The notes below the pieces were generated by a model, which worked only from the letters and a program-made list of their open reading frames with translations, had not been told where the DNA came from and ran no database searches. DNA of 5,913 nucleotides from Acidobacteriota bacterium (GTDB taxonomy: Bacteria; Acidobacteriota; UBA6911; RPQK01; JADFOI01): positions 1 to 5,913 of the forward strand of contig JAPUKI010000402.1 in the NCBI GenBank assembly GCA_027295745.1. Direction: 5' to 3'. The position numbers were made by a program, and so were the translations under genes. Shown one piece after another: positions 1 through 5,795 of the stretch. Numbering within the stretch: position 1 is the first letter of the stretch; each line of letters begins with the position of its first letter.

Positions 1-42
1 GGTTTTCAAGACCGCCGCCTTCAACCACTCGGCCACTCCTCC
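1..42 (-). tRNA. tRNA-Ser(UGA), 5' half only, cut by window edge
   Basis: Read on the minus strand, this begins GGAGGAG (5' acceptor arm), then U8, G9 and the D-arm signature GCCGAGUGGUUGAAGGC that is typical of bacterial tRNA-Ser. It continues into an anticodon arm with loop CUUGAAA, so the anticodon is UGA (plus-strand tca at 6-8), which reads UCA and other UCN codons. Aligned from memory with E. coli tRNA-Ser(UGA), nearly all D-arm and anticodon-loop positions match. The 3' side of the anticodon stem is cut off at its third base, so the long variable arm, T arm and CCA end lie outside the window. The 5' end at 42 is set by the seven-base acceptor arm followed by U8. Confidence 0.93.
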
Positions 43-64
43 GCTGAGCTTCCTCTTCTCTCTC

Positions 65-93
65 ACTTTACTAGACGCATCCACGTTGTTCAA
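65..93 (-). promoter_or_regulatory. Candidate sigma70-type promoter of the tRNA-Ser gene
   Basis: On the minus strand, TTGAAC (88-93, four of six matches to TTGACA) is followed after exactly 17 bases by TAAAGT (65-70, four of six matches to TATAAT). This would start transcription near 58, about 16 bases before the mature tRNA 5' end, a usual short leader for RNase P processing. The call rests on hexamer match, spacing and position only. Confidence 0.45.
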
Positions 94-102
94 AAGTGCC
101 GG

Positions 103-129
103 GCGACAATTCTTCCTGCATGCTATCCT
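103..129 (+). promoter_or_regulatory. Weak candidate promoter of the FAD oxidoreductase gene
   Basis: TGCTATCCT (121-129) resembles an extended -10 element (TGnTATAAT, with the TATCCT core at 124-129), and GCGACA (103-108) could serve as a poor -35 at a short 15-base spacing. It lies 24 bases before the start codon at 154. It is the best plus-strand candidate in the 111-bp gap after the tRNA, but it is weak. Confidence 0.22.
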
Positions 130-153
130 CCCTGGCAGACAAAGAGAGGCAGC

Positions 154-1356
154 ATGGCAAATTATGATGTGATCGTCGTGGGAGCCGGTGTGGCCGGTTC
201 CATGACCGCTGCTTTGCTGGCTCAACAGGGTTTTGATGTTCTTCTGGTTGAACGGGCCACCTTCCCCAGAGAAAAGATCTGTGGAGAGGGTCTCATGCCG
301 GCCGGGGCAGACATCCTGGACAAGCTGGGAATACTCTCCGAACTGCAGGGCGAGGGAGGGCAAGCCTTCTTTGGAATCCACTTCCACTTCCCCCGGAACC
401 GCTGCCTCACTCTGGATTTTCGTGAAGTTTCCAATACAGCTCGAGGCTGGGTTCTGCCCCGGCTGATTCTGGATGCGCGTCTGGCTCGATTTGCGGCGCA
501 ACAACCGAGAGTCCAACTGCGTGAAGGCTTCAGAGTGCTGTCGGCTCGAACCGGAGCCAAGCAGGTGGAAGTGACCGGCCTCTATCAAGGCCAAAAACAG
601 ACCCACACTGCAAGGCTGCTCATCGGGGCCGATGGCATCCGATCGCGCTTTCACAACGGGTTTGGAATTCACCGCCGCAAGCGGCGCGCTCGAAGATTCG
701 CCTTGCGTACTCTGTACGACCAACTGGAAGGCACACAGGGCGTGGTGGAGGTCCACTGCTGTAAGACAGGAGAAGCCTACGTTGCCCCCATGGGCAATGG
801 GTCGGCTCGGATCACCCTTCTCCTTTATGGATCAGTCCGCCACTCGCGGGGGACACAACTGCCGGATCTCTATTTCGAAAATCTGACTCTCTTCCCAGGC
901 CTCTTTGAGCGGCTCAGGACTCCCTATCCCCACAGGACAGTGGAAAGCACTGGTGCTGTGAGTCTTGAAGTCTCACGTAGTCACGGGCAGCGCCTGCTTC
1001 TGGTGGGAGACGCTGCCGGAGCAGTCGATCCAGTTACGGGACAGGGTATGACGTTGGCCTTAAAAGACGCAGAACTGGCCTGCCTGGTTGTGAAGGAGCG
1101 ACTGGGTGAGGACAGGCTCTGTGAGCAAGATCTCTGTGAATACACTCAACTGCGCGAGAGCTACTTCCGTCCCTCCTTTAAACTGGCCCAATTGCTGCTT
1201 GCTGCCGTCCAGCATCCTTTCCTGGCCCGCCAGACGATCAAAGCGCTCTCCCGCAATTCAGCCCTGCGTCGGAAGGTCCTCACCATGGCCACCCATATCC
1301 GTCAGGAAAGTTTCTTTGACAGGAAGGATCAGCTTCACTTTCTACTGGGAATTTGA
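154..1356 (+). CDS. FAD-dependent oxidoreductase, geranylgeranyl reductase-like superfamily
   Basis: This 400-residue flavoenzyme has the PHBH/geranylgeranyl-reductase fold. It starts with a Rossmann nucleotide-binding strand (GAGVAG, residues 10-15) and an acidic residue for the FAD ribose (E33). The superfamily element PREKICGEGLMP follows at 38-49, the GADG motif at 158-161, and the second FAD-binding motif at G285-D286, continuing to GQGM at 296-299. There is no signal peptide or obvious membrane segment, so it should be cytosolic or peripheral. The substrate is not determined. The YxWxFP-type substrate motif of true geranylgeranyl reductases is not visible; the equivalent stretch appears to be EAYVAP (207-212). 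From memory, that variant and CGEGLMP are common in flavoenzymes beside type III polyketide synthase or lipid-tailoring genes. No such partner lies here, and the gene stands alone, divergent from tRNA-Ser and convergent with the deaminase gene. The ATG is preceded by GAGAGG (144-149) at a rather short 4-base spacing, and the Rossmann motif sits at the expected distance from it. Superfamily confidence is high; function is uncertain. Confidence 0.9.
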   Translation: MANYDVIVVGAGVAGSMTAALLAQQGFDVLLVERATFPREKICGEGLMPAGADILDKLGILSELQGEGGQAFFGIHFHFPRNRCLTLDFREVSNTARGWVLPRLILDARLARFAAQQPRVQLREGFRVLSARTGAKQVEVTGLYQGQKQTHTARLLIGADGIRSRFHNGFGIHRRKRRARRFALRTLYDQLEGTQGVVEVHCCKTGEAYVAPMGNGSARITLLLYGSVRHSRGTQLPDLYFENLTLFPGLFERLRTPYPHRTVESTGAVSLEVSRSHGQRLLLVGDAAGAVDPVTGQGMTLALKDAELACLVVKERLGEDRLCEQDLCEYTQLRESYFRPSFKLAQLLLAAVQHPFLARQTIKALSRNSALRRKVLTMATHIRQESFFDRKDQLHFLLGI

Positions 1357-1375
1357 GCGAGCCACCTGCTCAGCT

Positions 1376-1393
1376 CGGATTATGCATAGTCCG
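1376..1393. repeat. Short palindrome between convergent genes
   Basis: CGGATTATGCATAGTCCG is an 18-base palindrome except for one symmetric pair that reads as G-U in RNA, giving a 7-bp stem and a UGCA loop on either strand. It fills most of the 39-bp gap between the stop codons of the oxidoreductase (1354-1356) and the deaminase (1396-1398). A role as a bidirectional transcription end is possible, but no T tract follows on either strand, so a classical intrinsic terminator is not supported. Confidence 0.35.
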
Positions 1394-1395
1394 GG

Positions 1396-2454
1396 TTAAG
1401 CCGAGAGGCGGTGGATCTCTTCTTGAAATCGCTTCATGAGGACCATTTTTTCCTTATGTGGGAGGAACGATGAGTGAACACCCTGCAGGACGATGCGGTG
1501 AACTTCCTCCTGATTTAAGTGAAAGAAACGGACGGCCTTTTCGAACTCTTCGGTCAAACAGGTTTGGAAGAGCCCGGGGTCGTCGGTATTCAAGGAGACA
1601 GGCACGCCTCGCTGGAAGAGCAGCCCAAAAGGATTCTCCGAGATGGGAGTCCAGGCACCTGTCTTGAGATTACTGGTCAGGCATACGTCCAGGCCGACGG
1701 TGTGCTGGCGCAGATAATCCACCAGCTTTGAATCCCGGGCAGCCTGAATACCGTGTCCAATGCGATTGGCTCCCAGGATGAGCAGCGCGTCCCACACCTG
1801 TTGTGGGCCGCCAATCTCGCCGGCGTGGACGTGAAGGAATAGCCGATGGGCCCTTGCCCAGGCAAAAATCTCCTTAAACACCTTCATCTCAAGAGAGTTC
1901 TCATCACCACCAAGACCTAATCCTACTACGCCCCGGTCTTGGAACTCCTCTGCCAACTCAGCGGTTCGCTGCGCTGACTCGGGTCCAAACTGACGCACGC
2001 AATCTAGAATCCAGCGAATCATGGTTCCTTGAGTTGACTCGAGCTCGCGGGTCTTCTCCAGAAGAGCAATGAGAATCTCTTTTCCGTCTCTTTCAAATTT
2101 CCAGGGAACAGCAGGTGTGTAGATGATCTCAGCATAGCCAATGTTTTCCTCCCTGAAATATTCTCCCAGCCGATCAAGCACCTTCAAGTAGTCGGCTGGT
2201 TCTCGAAGGTGCTCGCAGACAATTTGATAGCTCTCGAGAAAGGCATAGAAATCCTGGTACTGGAAAAGCTGCTGGTTGAGTTCTTCCTCACTGAGCGAGT
2301 GGTATTTCGTCTGATACTTCAGGCTCAACTCGCGAAGGATCGAGGGAGTTACCGATCCTTCCAAGTGGAGGTGCAACTCCGCCTTGGGAAGACGCCGCAG
2401 GTACTCAGAAGAGTCTGACCCTCGAAAAGTTACAGTTTCAGGGTCTGACCCCAA
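1396..2454 (-). CDS. add: Adenosine deaminase family protein (adenosine or aminodeoxyfutalosine deaminase)
   Basis: This is a zinc-dependent nucleoside deaminase of the metal-dependent hydrolase (TIM-barrel) superfamily, expected to convert adenosine to inosine in purine salvage. All catalytic elements are present: LPKAELHLHLEGS gives metal ligands H28 and H30; HAGE gives H210 and the proton-shuttling E213; IGHG gives H234; and NTDDP gives ligand D291 and D292. The length of 352 residues is normal. The substrate-side signature reads DVCLTSN (256-262) rather than the usual E-x-CPTSN. Similar variants occur, as I recall, in enzymes acting on modified nucleosides such as aminodeoxyfutalosine, so the substrate is open and the symbol tentative. 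The start is TTG at 2454. An in-frame TAA lies six codons upstream, and no ATG, GTG or TTG occurs between this TTG and the HLH motif, so it is the only conventional start. AAGGAG at 2465-2470 precedes it by 10 bases. The first 14 residues are encoded mainly by a REP-like repeat. The gene overlaps the upstream regulator gene by 17 bases, implying translational coupling. Confidence 0.88.
   Translation of the reverse strand: MGSDPETVTFRGSDSSEYLRRLPKAELHLHLEGSVTPSILRELSLKYQTKYHSLSEEELNQQLFQYQDFYAFLESYQIVCEHLREPADYLKVLDRLGEYFREENIGYAEIIYTPAVPWKFERDGKEILIALLEKTRELESTQGTMIRWILDCVRQFGPESAQRTAELAEEFQDRGVVGLGLGGDENSLEMKVFKEIFAWARAHRLFLHVHAGEIGGPQQVWDALLILGANRIGHGIQAARDSKLVDYLRQHTVGLDVCLTSNLKTGAWTPISENPFGLLFQRGVPVSLNTDDPGLFQTCLTEEFEKAVRFFHLNQEEVHRIVLQGVHSSFLPHKEKMVLMKRFQEEIHRLSA
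2411..2452. repeat. REP-like imperfect palindromic element with two GTCTGACC cores
   Basis: The plus strand reads GAGTCTGACCCTC at the left end and CAGGGTCTGACCCC at the right end, so GTCTGACCC occurs twice, 30 bases apart. The right core GGGTCTGACCC is a perfect palindrome around its central T. The whole unit folds: GTC (2413-2415) pairs with GAC (2447-2449), GACCCT (2417-2422) with AGGGTC (2440-2445), and GAAA (2424-2427) with TTTC (2436-2439). This leaves one T/T mismatch, one bulged C and the 8-base loop AGTTACAG. GGGGTCAGACC-type elements recur, as I recall, as dispersed intergenic repeats in many bacterial genomes, often with REP-associated tyrosine transposases. None of those is present in this window. 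The element sits exactly at the regulator/deaminase junction and encodes protein on both sides of it. Confidence 0.6.
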
Positions 2455-3394
2455 GCAGTTGAAGCTCCTTTAGAGAATCGATTGTCTCTTGAGAAATAAA
2501 GTTCTCGTAGGTTTTCAATTCTATCTCTGCTGGTGTGCGCTTTCTCATTTCATCCCAGCACATAGGGGAAACAAAGATAAGCTCTGCTTCCTGAATGATC
2601 TTCACGATTAAATCCTCCCGATTAATCGGTGCAATCCAAAACTGCTTTTCAGTTGAAGGATGATAGATGTTCATGAAGATTTCCCAGGAAGCGTGCATCG
2701 TTTCCTCGTCCTGGATAACGATGGCCACCTTTCGATCACGAGCCGCATTCAAGATCTCTGTATAGATCTCTGGGCTGGGCTTGATTTCCATCACTTGTTT
2801 CCTGTATTTCTCGGCTAACCGATGCACTTCCTCCATGTGCCAGCTGGTGGTTAAAAAGTAATCACTGTTCTTAAATAACTTATTTGCCCCGTTAGTCTGG
2901 ACCTGGTTCAAGGACACGGAAGATGCATCGACCCCCAGACGCATTTTCAGCTCGCGCGAAAAAATAAAGGCCTCCTCTTCATGGTCAATGACCAGCAGGT
3001 GAATTTTCCTCAGGTTAGTACCGGAGAAATAGCCATCCAAAAGCCGTAGAAATCTCCCCGAAGACAGTCCAAGGTTCTGAGCTTTTTCGGCGACTTCTCC
3101 CAGCAACTTGAAGATTGCCTGCCGACGCATTCGCTCGTAACTCTTCTCTCCCCTTCCCTTTTGCAGAAAAGCCCCGCTTCCTTTAACAATTTCAATGTAG
3201 TTTTCTTCAGCCAAGCGAAGATAGACCTTGCGGGCTGTCTTGTAATTGACATCGAGGTCTTCTGCCAATTCTCGAATGGAGGGCAGTCGATCCCCTTCCT
3301 TGATCTTGCCGCAATAGATGGCGGAGAGGAGCTGTCCTTTAATTTGATCGTAAAAAGTTAAGGCTACTTCCTTGTCAAGATTAAATTTGATCAT
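2438..3394 (-). CDS. GntR-family transcriptional regulator with unrecognised C-terminal sensor domain
   Basis: Residues 1-77 form a typical GntR winged helix-turn-helix: the YDQI entry helix (15-18), the GKIKEGDRLPSIRELAEDL core (29-47), recognition helix NYKTARKVYLRL (50-61) and the wing ending KGSGAFL (71-77). The effector part (about 78-318) matches none of the FCD, UTRA or aminotransferase-type domains I can recognise. It begins with a basic helical linker, then an alpha/beta stretch (IHLLVIDHEEEAFIFSREL) that looks like the first strand and helix of a receiver- or periplasmic-binding-like fold. No ligand can be named. The ATG start fits the family's usual N-terminus, but no Shine-Dalgarno sequence precedes it (TTATTGAAAA). 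A perfect inverted repeat lies 10 bases upstream, a possible operator or attenuator. The gene follows serS by 50 bases and overlaps the deaminase gene, whose substrate or product is a reasonable guess for the effector. The last five residues (LGVRP) are encoded by the REP-like element, so the natural C-terminus may have been altered. Confidence 0.85.
   Translation of the reverse strand: MIKFNLDKEVALTFYDQIKGQLLSAIYCGKIKEGDRLPSIRELAEDLDVNYKTARKVYLRLAEENYIEIVKGSGAFLQKGRGEKSYERMRRQAIFKLLGEVAEKAQNLGLSSGRFLRLLDGYFSGTNLRKIHLLVIDHEEEAFIFSRELKMRLGVDASSVSLNQVQTNGANKLFKNSDYFLTTSWHMEEVHRLAEKYRKQVMEIKPSPEIYTEILNAARDRKVAIVIQDEETMHASWEIFMNIYHPSTEKQFWIAPINREDLIVKIIQEAELIFVSPMCWDEMRKRTPAEIELKTYENFISQETIDSLKELQLLGVRP
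2465..2470 (-). promoter_or_regulatory. Ribosome binding site supporting the TTG start of the deaminase
   Basis: AAGGAG on the minus strand ends 10 bases before the TTG at 2454 and lies inside the last codons of the GntR-family gene. It is the strongest Shine-Dalgarno match at this junction, and it decides the unusual start. The spacing is slightly long. Confidence 0.6.
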
Positions 3395-3397
3395 TTT

Positions 3398-3425
3398 TCA
3401 ATAAGGGTTCAGTAGAACCCGGCAA
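3398..3425 (-). promoter_or_regulatory. Hairpin with possible embedded promoter before the GntR gene
   Basis: GGGTTC and GAACCC (plus strand 3405-3410 and 3415-3420) form a perfect 6-bp inverted repeat with a 4-base loop, within the 50-bp serS/regulator gap. On the minus strand it is followed by TTATTG, too poor in T for a confident terminator. It also lies in the spacer of a possible promoter: TTGCCG (3420-3425), 16 bases, TATTGA (3398-3403). That arrangement would suit an autoregulatory operator and a nearly leaderless message, since the ATG begins only 3 bases after TATTGA. The inverted repeat is seen directly; its role is inferred. Confidence 0.35.
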
Positions 3426-3444
3426 GTTACGGGTTTTCGTCATG

Positions 3445-4737
3445 TTAGGATAGCATAAAAGGCTGGCCGGTTAAGTGTTCCATCCCATACATCCAAGGCC
3501 GCAGCACTTCAGGAATCCGCACCGTCCCCGCCTCCTCCTGAAAGTTCTCCATGAGGGCTAGCCAGGTTCTTCCCACGGCCAATCCTGAACCGTTCAGGGT
3601 ATGGACAAAGCGGGTTCGCCTGCTGCCACTCGTCTTGCAACGAATGTTGGCTCGGCGGGCTTGAAAGTCCTCGAAATTACTGCAAGATGAAATCTCTCGG
3701 TACCTGTTCTGACTGGGTATCCAGACTTCCAGATCATAGGTCTTGGCGGCGCTGAAGCTCATATCGCCGGTCGAGAGGGTGACCACCCGGTAGGGAAGCT
3801 CCAGCCGGCGCAGGATTTCTTCGGCGTGGGAGGTCAACTCTTCCAGTTGCTTATAGGAATCGTCGGGTCTGCAAAACTTGACAAGCTCCACCTTATTGAA
3901 CTGGTGCTGCCGAATCAACCCTTTGGTGTCCTGGCCATAAGAGCCTGCTTCGCTCCGGAAACAGGGGGTAGAAGAAACGAAACTCAGGGGGAGATTCTCC
4001 TCCGCTAAAATTTCACCTGCGAAGACATTCGTCACGGGAACCTCAGCGGTAGGAACCAGAAAATAATCTGTTCCTTCCACATGGAACAGCTCTGCTTCGA
4101 ATTTCGGTAGATTCCCGGTTCCAAAAAAGCTGCTGCGGTTAGCCATAAAAGGTGGAAGGATCTCCAAATACGAGTGTTCACGGGTGTGCACATGCAACAT
4201 GAAGTTCATGAGAGCTCGTTCCAGCAACGCTCCGGCCCCATAGTAGTTGGCGAATCGAGCCCCGGCAATCTTGCTGGCTCGCTCCAGATCAAGAATTCCC
4301 AGATTCGCACCGAGTTCAACATGATCTTTGATGGGAAAATCGAACTGGGGTGGCTCGCCGACTGTCCGCACCAGTGTGTTGGAGGATTCATCGGGACCGA
4401 CAGGCACACTTTCATGGGGAAGATTTGGGATCAGGGCCAGCAGCTCACCGATGCGCGTGTTCAGCATTTTGACCTGCTCATCCAGTTTCTTAATGCCAGC
4501 CGAGACCTGCTTCATCTGCTTAATCTTGTGGCCGGCAGCTTGACCTTGCTTTTTCAGCTCTGCGATTTCATCACTGGTGGAATTACGCAGGGCGCGCAGC
4601 TCTTCCCACTCCCTACGGACCGAGCGCTCCTCTTGATCCAGCCCTAAGAACTCTTCCCGATCCAGCTTGAAACTCTTTGTTTTCAGCCGCTCCTCAACAA
4701 GATCAAGGTTTTCTCGGATCAAGGCTCTGTCTAACAT
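3445..4737 (-). CDS. serS: Serine--tRNA ligase
   Basis: This class II aminoacyl-tRNA synthetase activates serine with ATP and charges tRNA-Ser (and tRNA-Sec where present) in the cytosol. The first roughly 105 residues, starting MLDRALIREN, form the charged helical arm, a long antiparallel coiled coil that grips the long variable arm of tRNA-Ser. The catalytic core follows: TAEVPVTN (230-237) for serine binding, motif 2 from F260 (FRSEAGSYGQDTKGLIRQHQF), SSCSNFEDFQARR (350-362), and motif 3 GSGLAVGRT (383-391). At 430 residues the protein is full length, with no missing element. The ATG is preceded by GAGG with 4 bases of spacing, and this site overlaps the TGA stop of galU. Expression is therefore coupled to galU. 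A cognate tRNA-Ser gene lies at the other end of the window but is transcribed separately. Confidence 0.97.
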   Translation of the reverse strand: MLDRALIRENLDLVEERLKTKSFKLDREEFLGLDQEERSVRREWEELRALRNSTSDEIAELKKQGQAAGHKIKQMKQVSAGIKKLDEQVKMLNTRIGELLALIPNLPHESVPVGPDESSNTLVRTVGEPPQFDFPIKDHVELGANLGILDLERASKIAGARFANYYGAGALLERALMNFMLHVHTREHSYLEILPPFMANRSSFFGTGNLPKFEAELFHVEGTDYFLVPTAEVPVTNVFAGEILAEENLPLSFVSSTPCFRSEAGSYGQDTKGLIRQHQFNKVELVKFCRPDDSYKQLEELTSHAEEILRRLELPYRVVTLSTGDMSFSAAKTYDLEVWIPSQNRYREISSCSNFEDFQARRANIRCKTSGSRRTRFVHTLNGSGLAVGRTWLALMENFQEEAGTVRIPEVLRPWMYGMEHLTGQPFMLS

Positions 4738-4743
4738 TGCGCC

Positions 4744-5625
4744 TCACAGTTTGAGGTTTTTCAAGTACCTTCGAAATTCTTCTCCCAAGTCCTCGCGCTG
4801 CAGAGCAAATTCAACCGTTGCAATCAAATATTCCAGTTTATTTCCAGCATCGTATCGGGGGCCTTCGTAGCGATAGGCGTAAACAGGCTCCTCTTCGATT
4901 AAGCTGCGGAGAGCGTCGGTGAGTTGAATTTCTCCTCCCGCGCCGAGTTTCGTCCTTTTCAGGCACTGAAAGATGGTGGGAGTGAGAATGTACCGGCCGA
5001 TCACGGCCAAATTGGAAGGTGCTTTCTGGGGAGAAGGCTTTTCTACCACGTCCTTAACTAAGAGGACACGGTCATCCTCACCCTCAACAGGCTCCACCGC
5101 GACAACTCCATAACGGGAAATGGCTTCCTGGGACACTTCCTGCACGGCCACAACACTGGACCGGTATTTTTCATAGACACCTATCAGCTGCTTCATGCAA
5201 GGGATTTCATCGGCAGTAATCTCGTCGGCATTAAAAACACCAAAGGGTTCCTCTCCAATGGATGACCGGGTAATCAGGATGGCATGCCCAAGTCCGAGTG
5301 GCTGCTTCTGACGGATAGACGATATGGTGATCATCTGCGAGATGTCCTGCACAACCTTCAAAAGGTCATGCTTCCCCTGCTCCCTGAGTGTGTGCTCCAG
5401 CCTGTAGTCGTAATCGAAGTGATCCTCGATTTCACTTTTGCTCCTGCTTGTGACGAAGATTATGTCTTCAAAACCTGATTGCACAGCCTCTTCCACGACA
5501 TACTGGATGGCGGGCTTGTCTACAATGGGGAGCATTTCCTTGGGAATAGCTTTGGTGGCCGGAAGGAACCGCAGACCCATCCCGGCTGCTGGAATTACTG
5601 CTTTTCGAACACGTCTCTCAGTCAC
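4744..5625 (-). CDS. galU: UTP--glucose-1-phosphate uridylyltransferase
   Basis: This enzyme makes UDP-glucose from UTP and glucose 1-phosphate, feeding polysaccharide, glycolipid and galactose metabolism. The nucleotidyltransferase signature is clear: PAAGMGLRFLPATKAIPKEMLP (12-33). QPLGLGHAI (109-117), VEKPSP (194-199), and GAGGEIQLTDA (228-238) follow. Two sites depart from the usual family sequence. The metal-site stretch commonly written GDD reads NADEI (132-136), keeping one Asp, and the common YDCGDK reads YDAGNK (258-263). It may be a divergent GalU or a paralogue with another sugar phosphate. I chose the GTG at 5625, giving 293 residues, the usual length, with AGG seven bases before it. 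A longer frame from TTG at 5679 is unlikely because the probable promoter's -10 element (5646-5651) lies inside it. The stop is 6 bp from serS. Confidence 0.92.
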   Translation of the reverse strand: MTERRVRKAVIPAAGMGLRFLPATKAIPKEMLPIVDKPAIQYVVEEAVQSGFEDIIFVTSRSKSEIEDHFDYDYRLEHTLREQGKHDLLKVVQDISQMITISSIRQKQPLGLGHAILITRSSIGEEPFGVFNADEITADEIPCMKQLIGVYEKYRSSVVAVQEVSQEAISRYGVVAVEPVEGEDDRVLLVKDVVEKPSPQKAPSNLAVIGRYILTPTIFQCLKRTKLGAGGEIQLTDALRSLIEEEPVYAYRYEGPRYDAGNKLEYLIATVEFALQREDLGEEFRRYLKNLKL

Positions 5626-5645
5626 TTTTCTGCCTATATGAGCGG

Positions 5646-5674
5646 ATGATAGCACGCAAGTAATGCCGAGGAAA
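5646..5674 (-). promoter_or_regulatory. Probable promoter of the galU-serS operon
   Basis: On the minus strand TGCTATCAT forms an extended -10 element (TG at 5653-5654, TATCAT at 5646-5651, five of six matches to TATAAT). The sequence 17 bases upstream is TTTCCT (5669-5674), a weak -35, which is acceptable with an extended -10. Transcription would start near 5638-5640, about 14 bases before the GTG at 5625. It is the best minus-strand match in the divergent region. Confidence 0.5.
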
Positions 5675-5689
5675 GACAATCAGAGGCTG

Positions 5690-5716
5690 TTAAGTGTCTC
5701 GCCTTTTCAGTACAAT
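5690..5716 (+). promoter_or_regulatory. Candidate promoter of the FmdB-type gene
   Basis: TACAAT (5711-5716) matches TATAAT at five of six positions. TTAAGT (5690-5695) is a poor -35 at a 15-base spacing. Transcription would begin near 5723 and leave a leader of about 60 bases. The -10 is convincing, the -35 is not. The left arm of an 11-bp inverted repeat begins inside this -10 box. Confidence 0.35.
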
Positions 5717-5795
5717 AAAGAGGCACAAGGCAAACTTGGCTTTGGGGATCTCGATCACATATTTCCTCTCGGCAGGAGGGTAGATGCCTCTTTAT
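5715..5795. repeat. Perfect 11-bp inverted repeat spanning promoter and start codon
   Basis: ATAAAGAGGCA (5715-5725) and TGCCTCTTTAT (5785-5795) are exact reverse complements separated by 59 bases. The left arm overlaps the candidate -10 box and expected transcription start; the right arm overlaps the ATG (5784-5786) and the next codons of the FmdB-type gene. Such an exact match within 80 bp is unlikely by chance, but a function is not shown by the sequence. Confidence 0.5.

Noticed and set aside
222..560. 112-codon minus-strand open frame antisense to the FAD oxidoreductase
   Set aside because: It is rich in Arg, Ser and Pro with no domain, sits opposite conserved FAD-binding sequence, and has no independent support.
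1357..1395. Intrinsic terminator between the convergent genes, including CGAGC/GCTCG and the 18-base palindrome
   Set aside because: Hairpins can be drawn but neither strand has a following T tract, so only a palindrome is reported.
4174..4647. 157-codon plus-strand open frame antisense to serS
   Set aside because: It lies wholly opposite the conserved serS coiled-coil and core region, shows no recognisable domain, and is best explained as a shadow of serS codon use.
1..4737. Functional link between serS and the tRNA-Ser gene in the same window
   Set aside because: They are more than 3 kb apart with unrelated genes between and apparently separate promoters; co-location looks coincidental.
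5765..5780. Hairpin of TCCTC with GAGGG masking the FmdB ribosome binding site
   Set aside because: Only four Watson-Crick pairs plus one G-U pair can form, which is too weak to argue for regulation.
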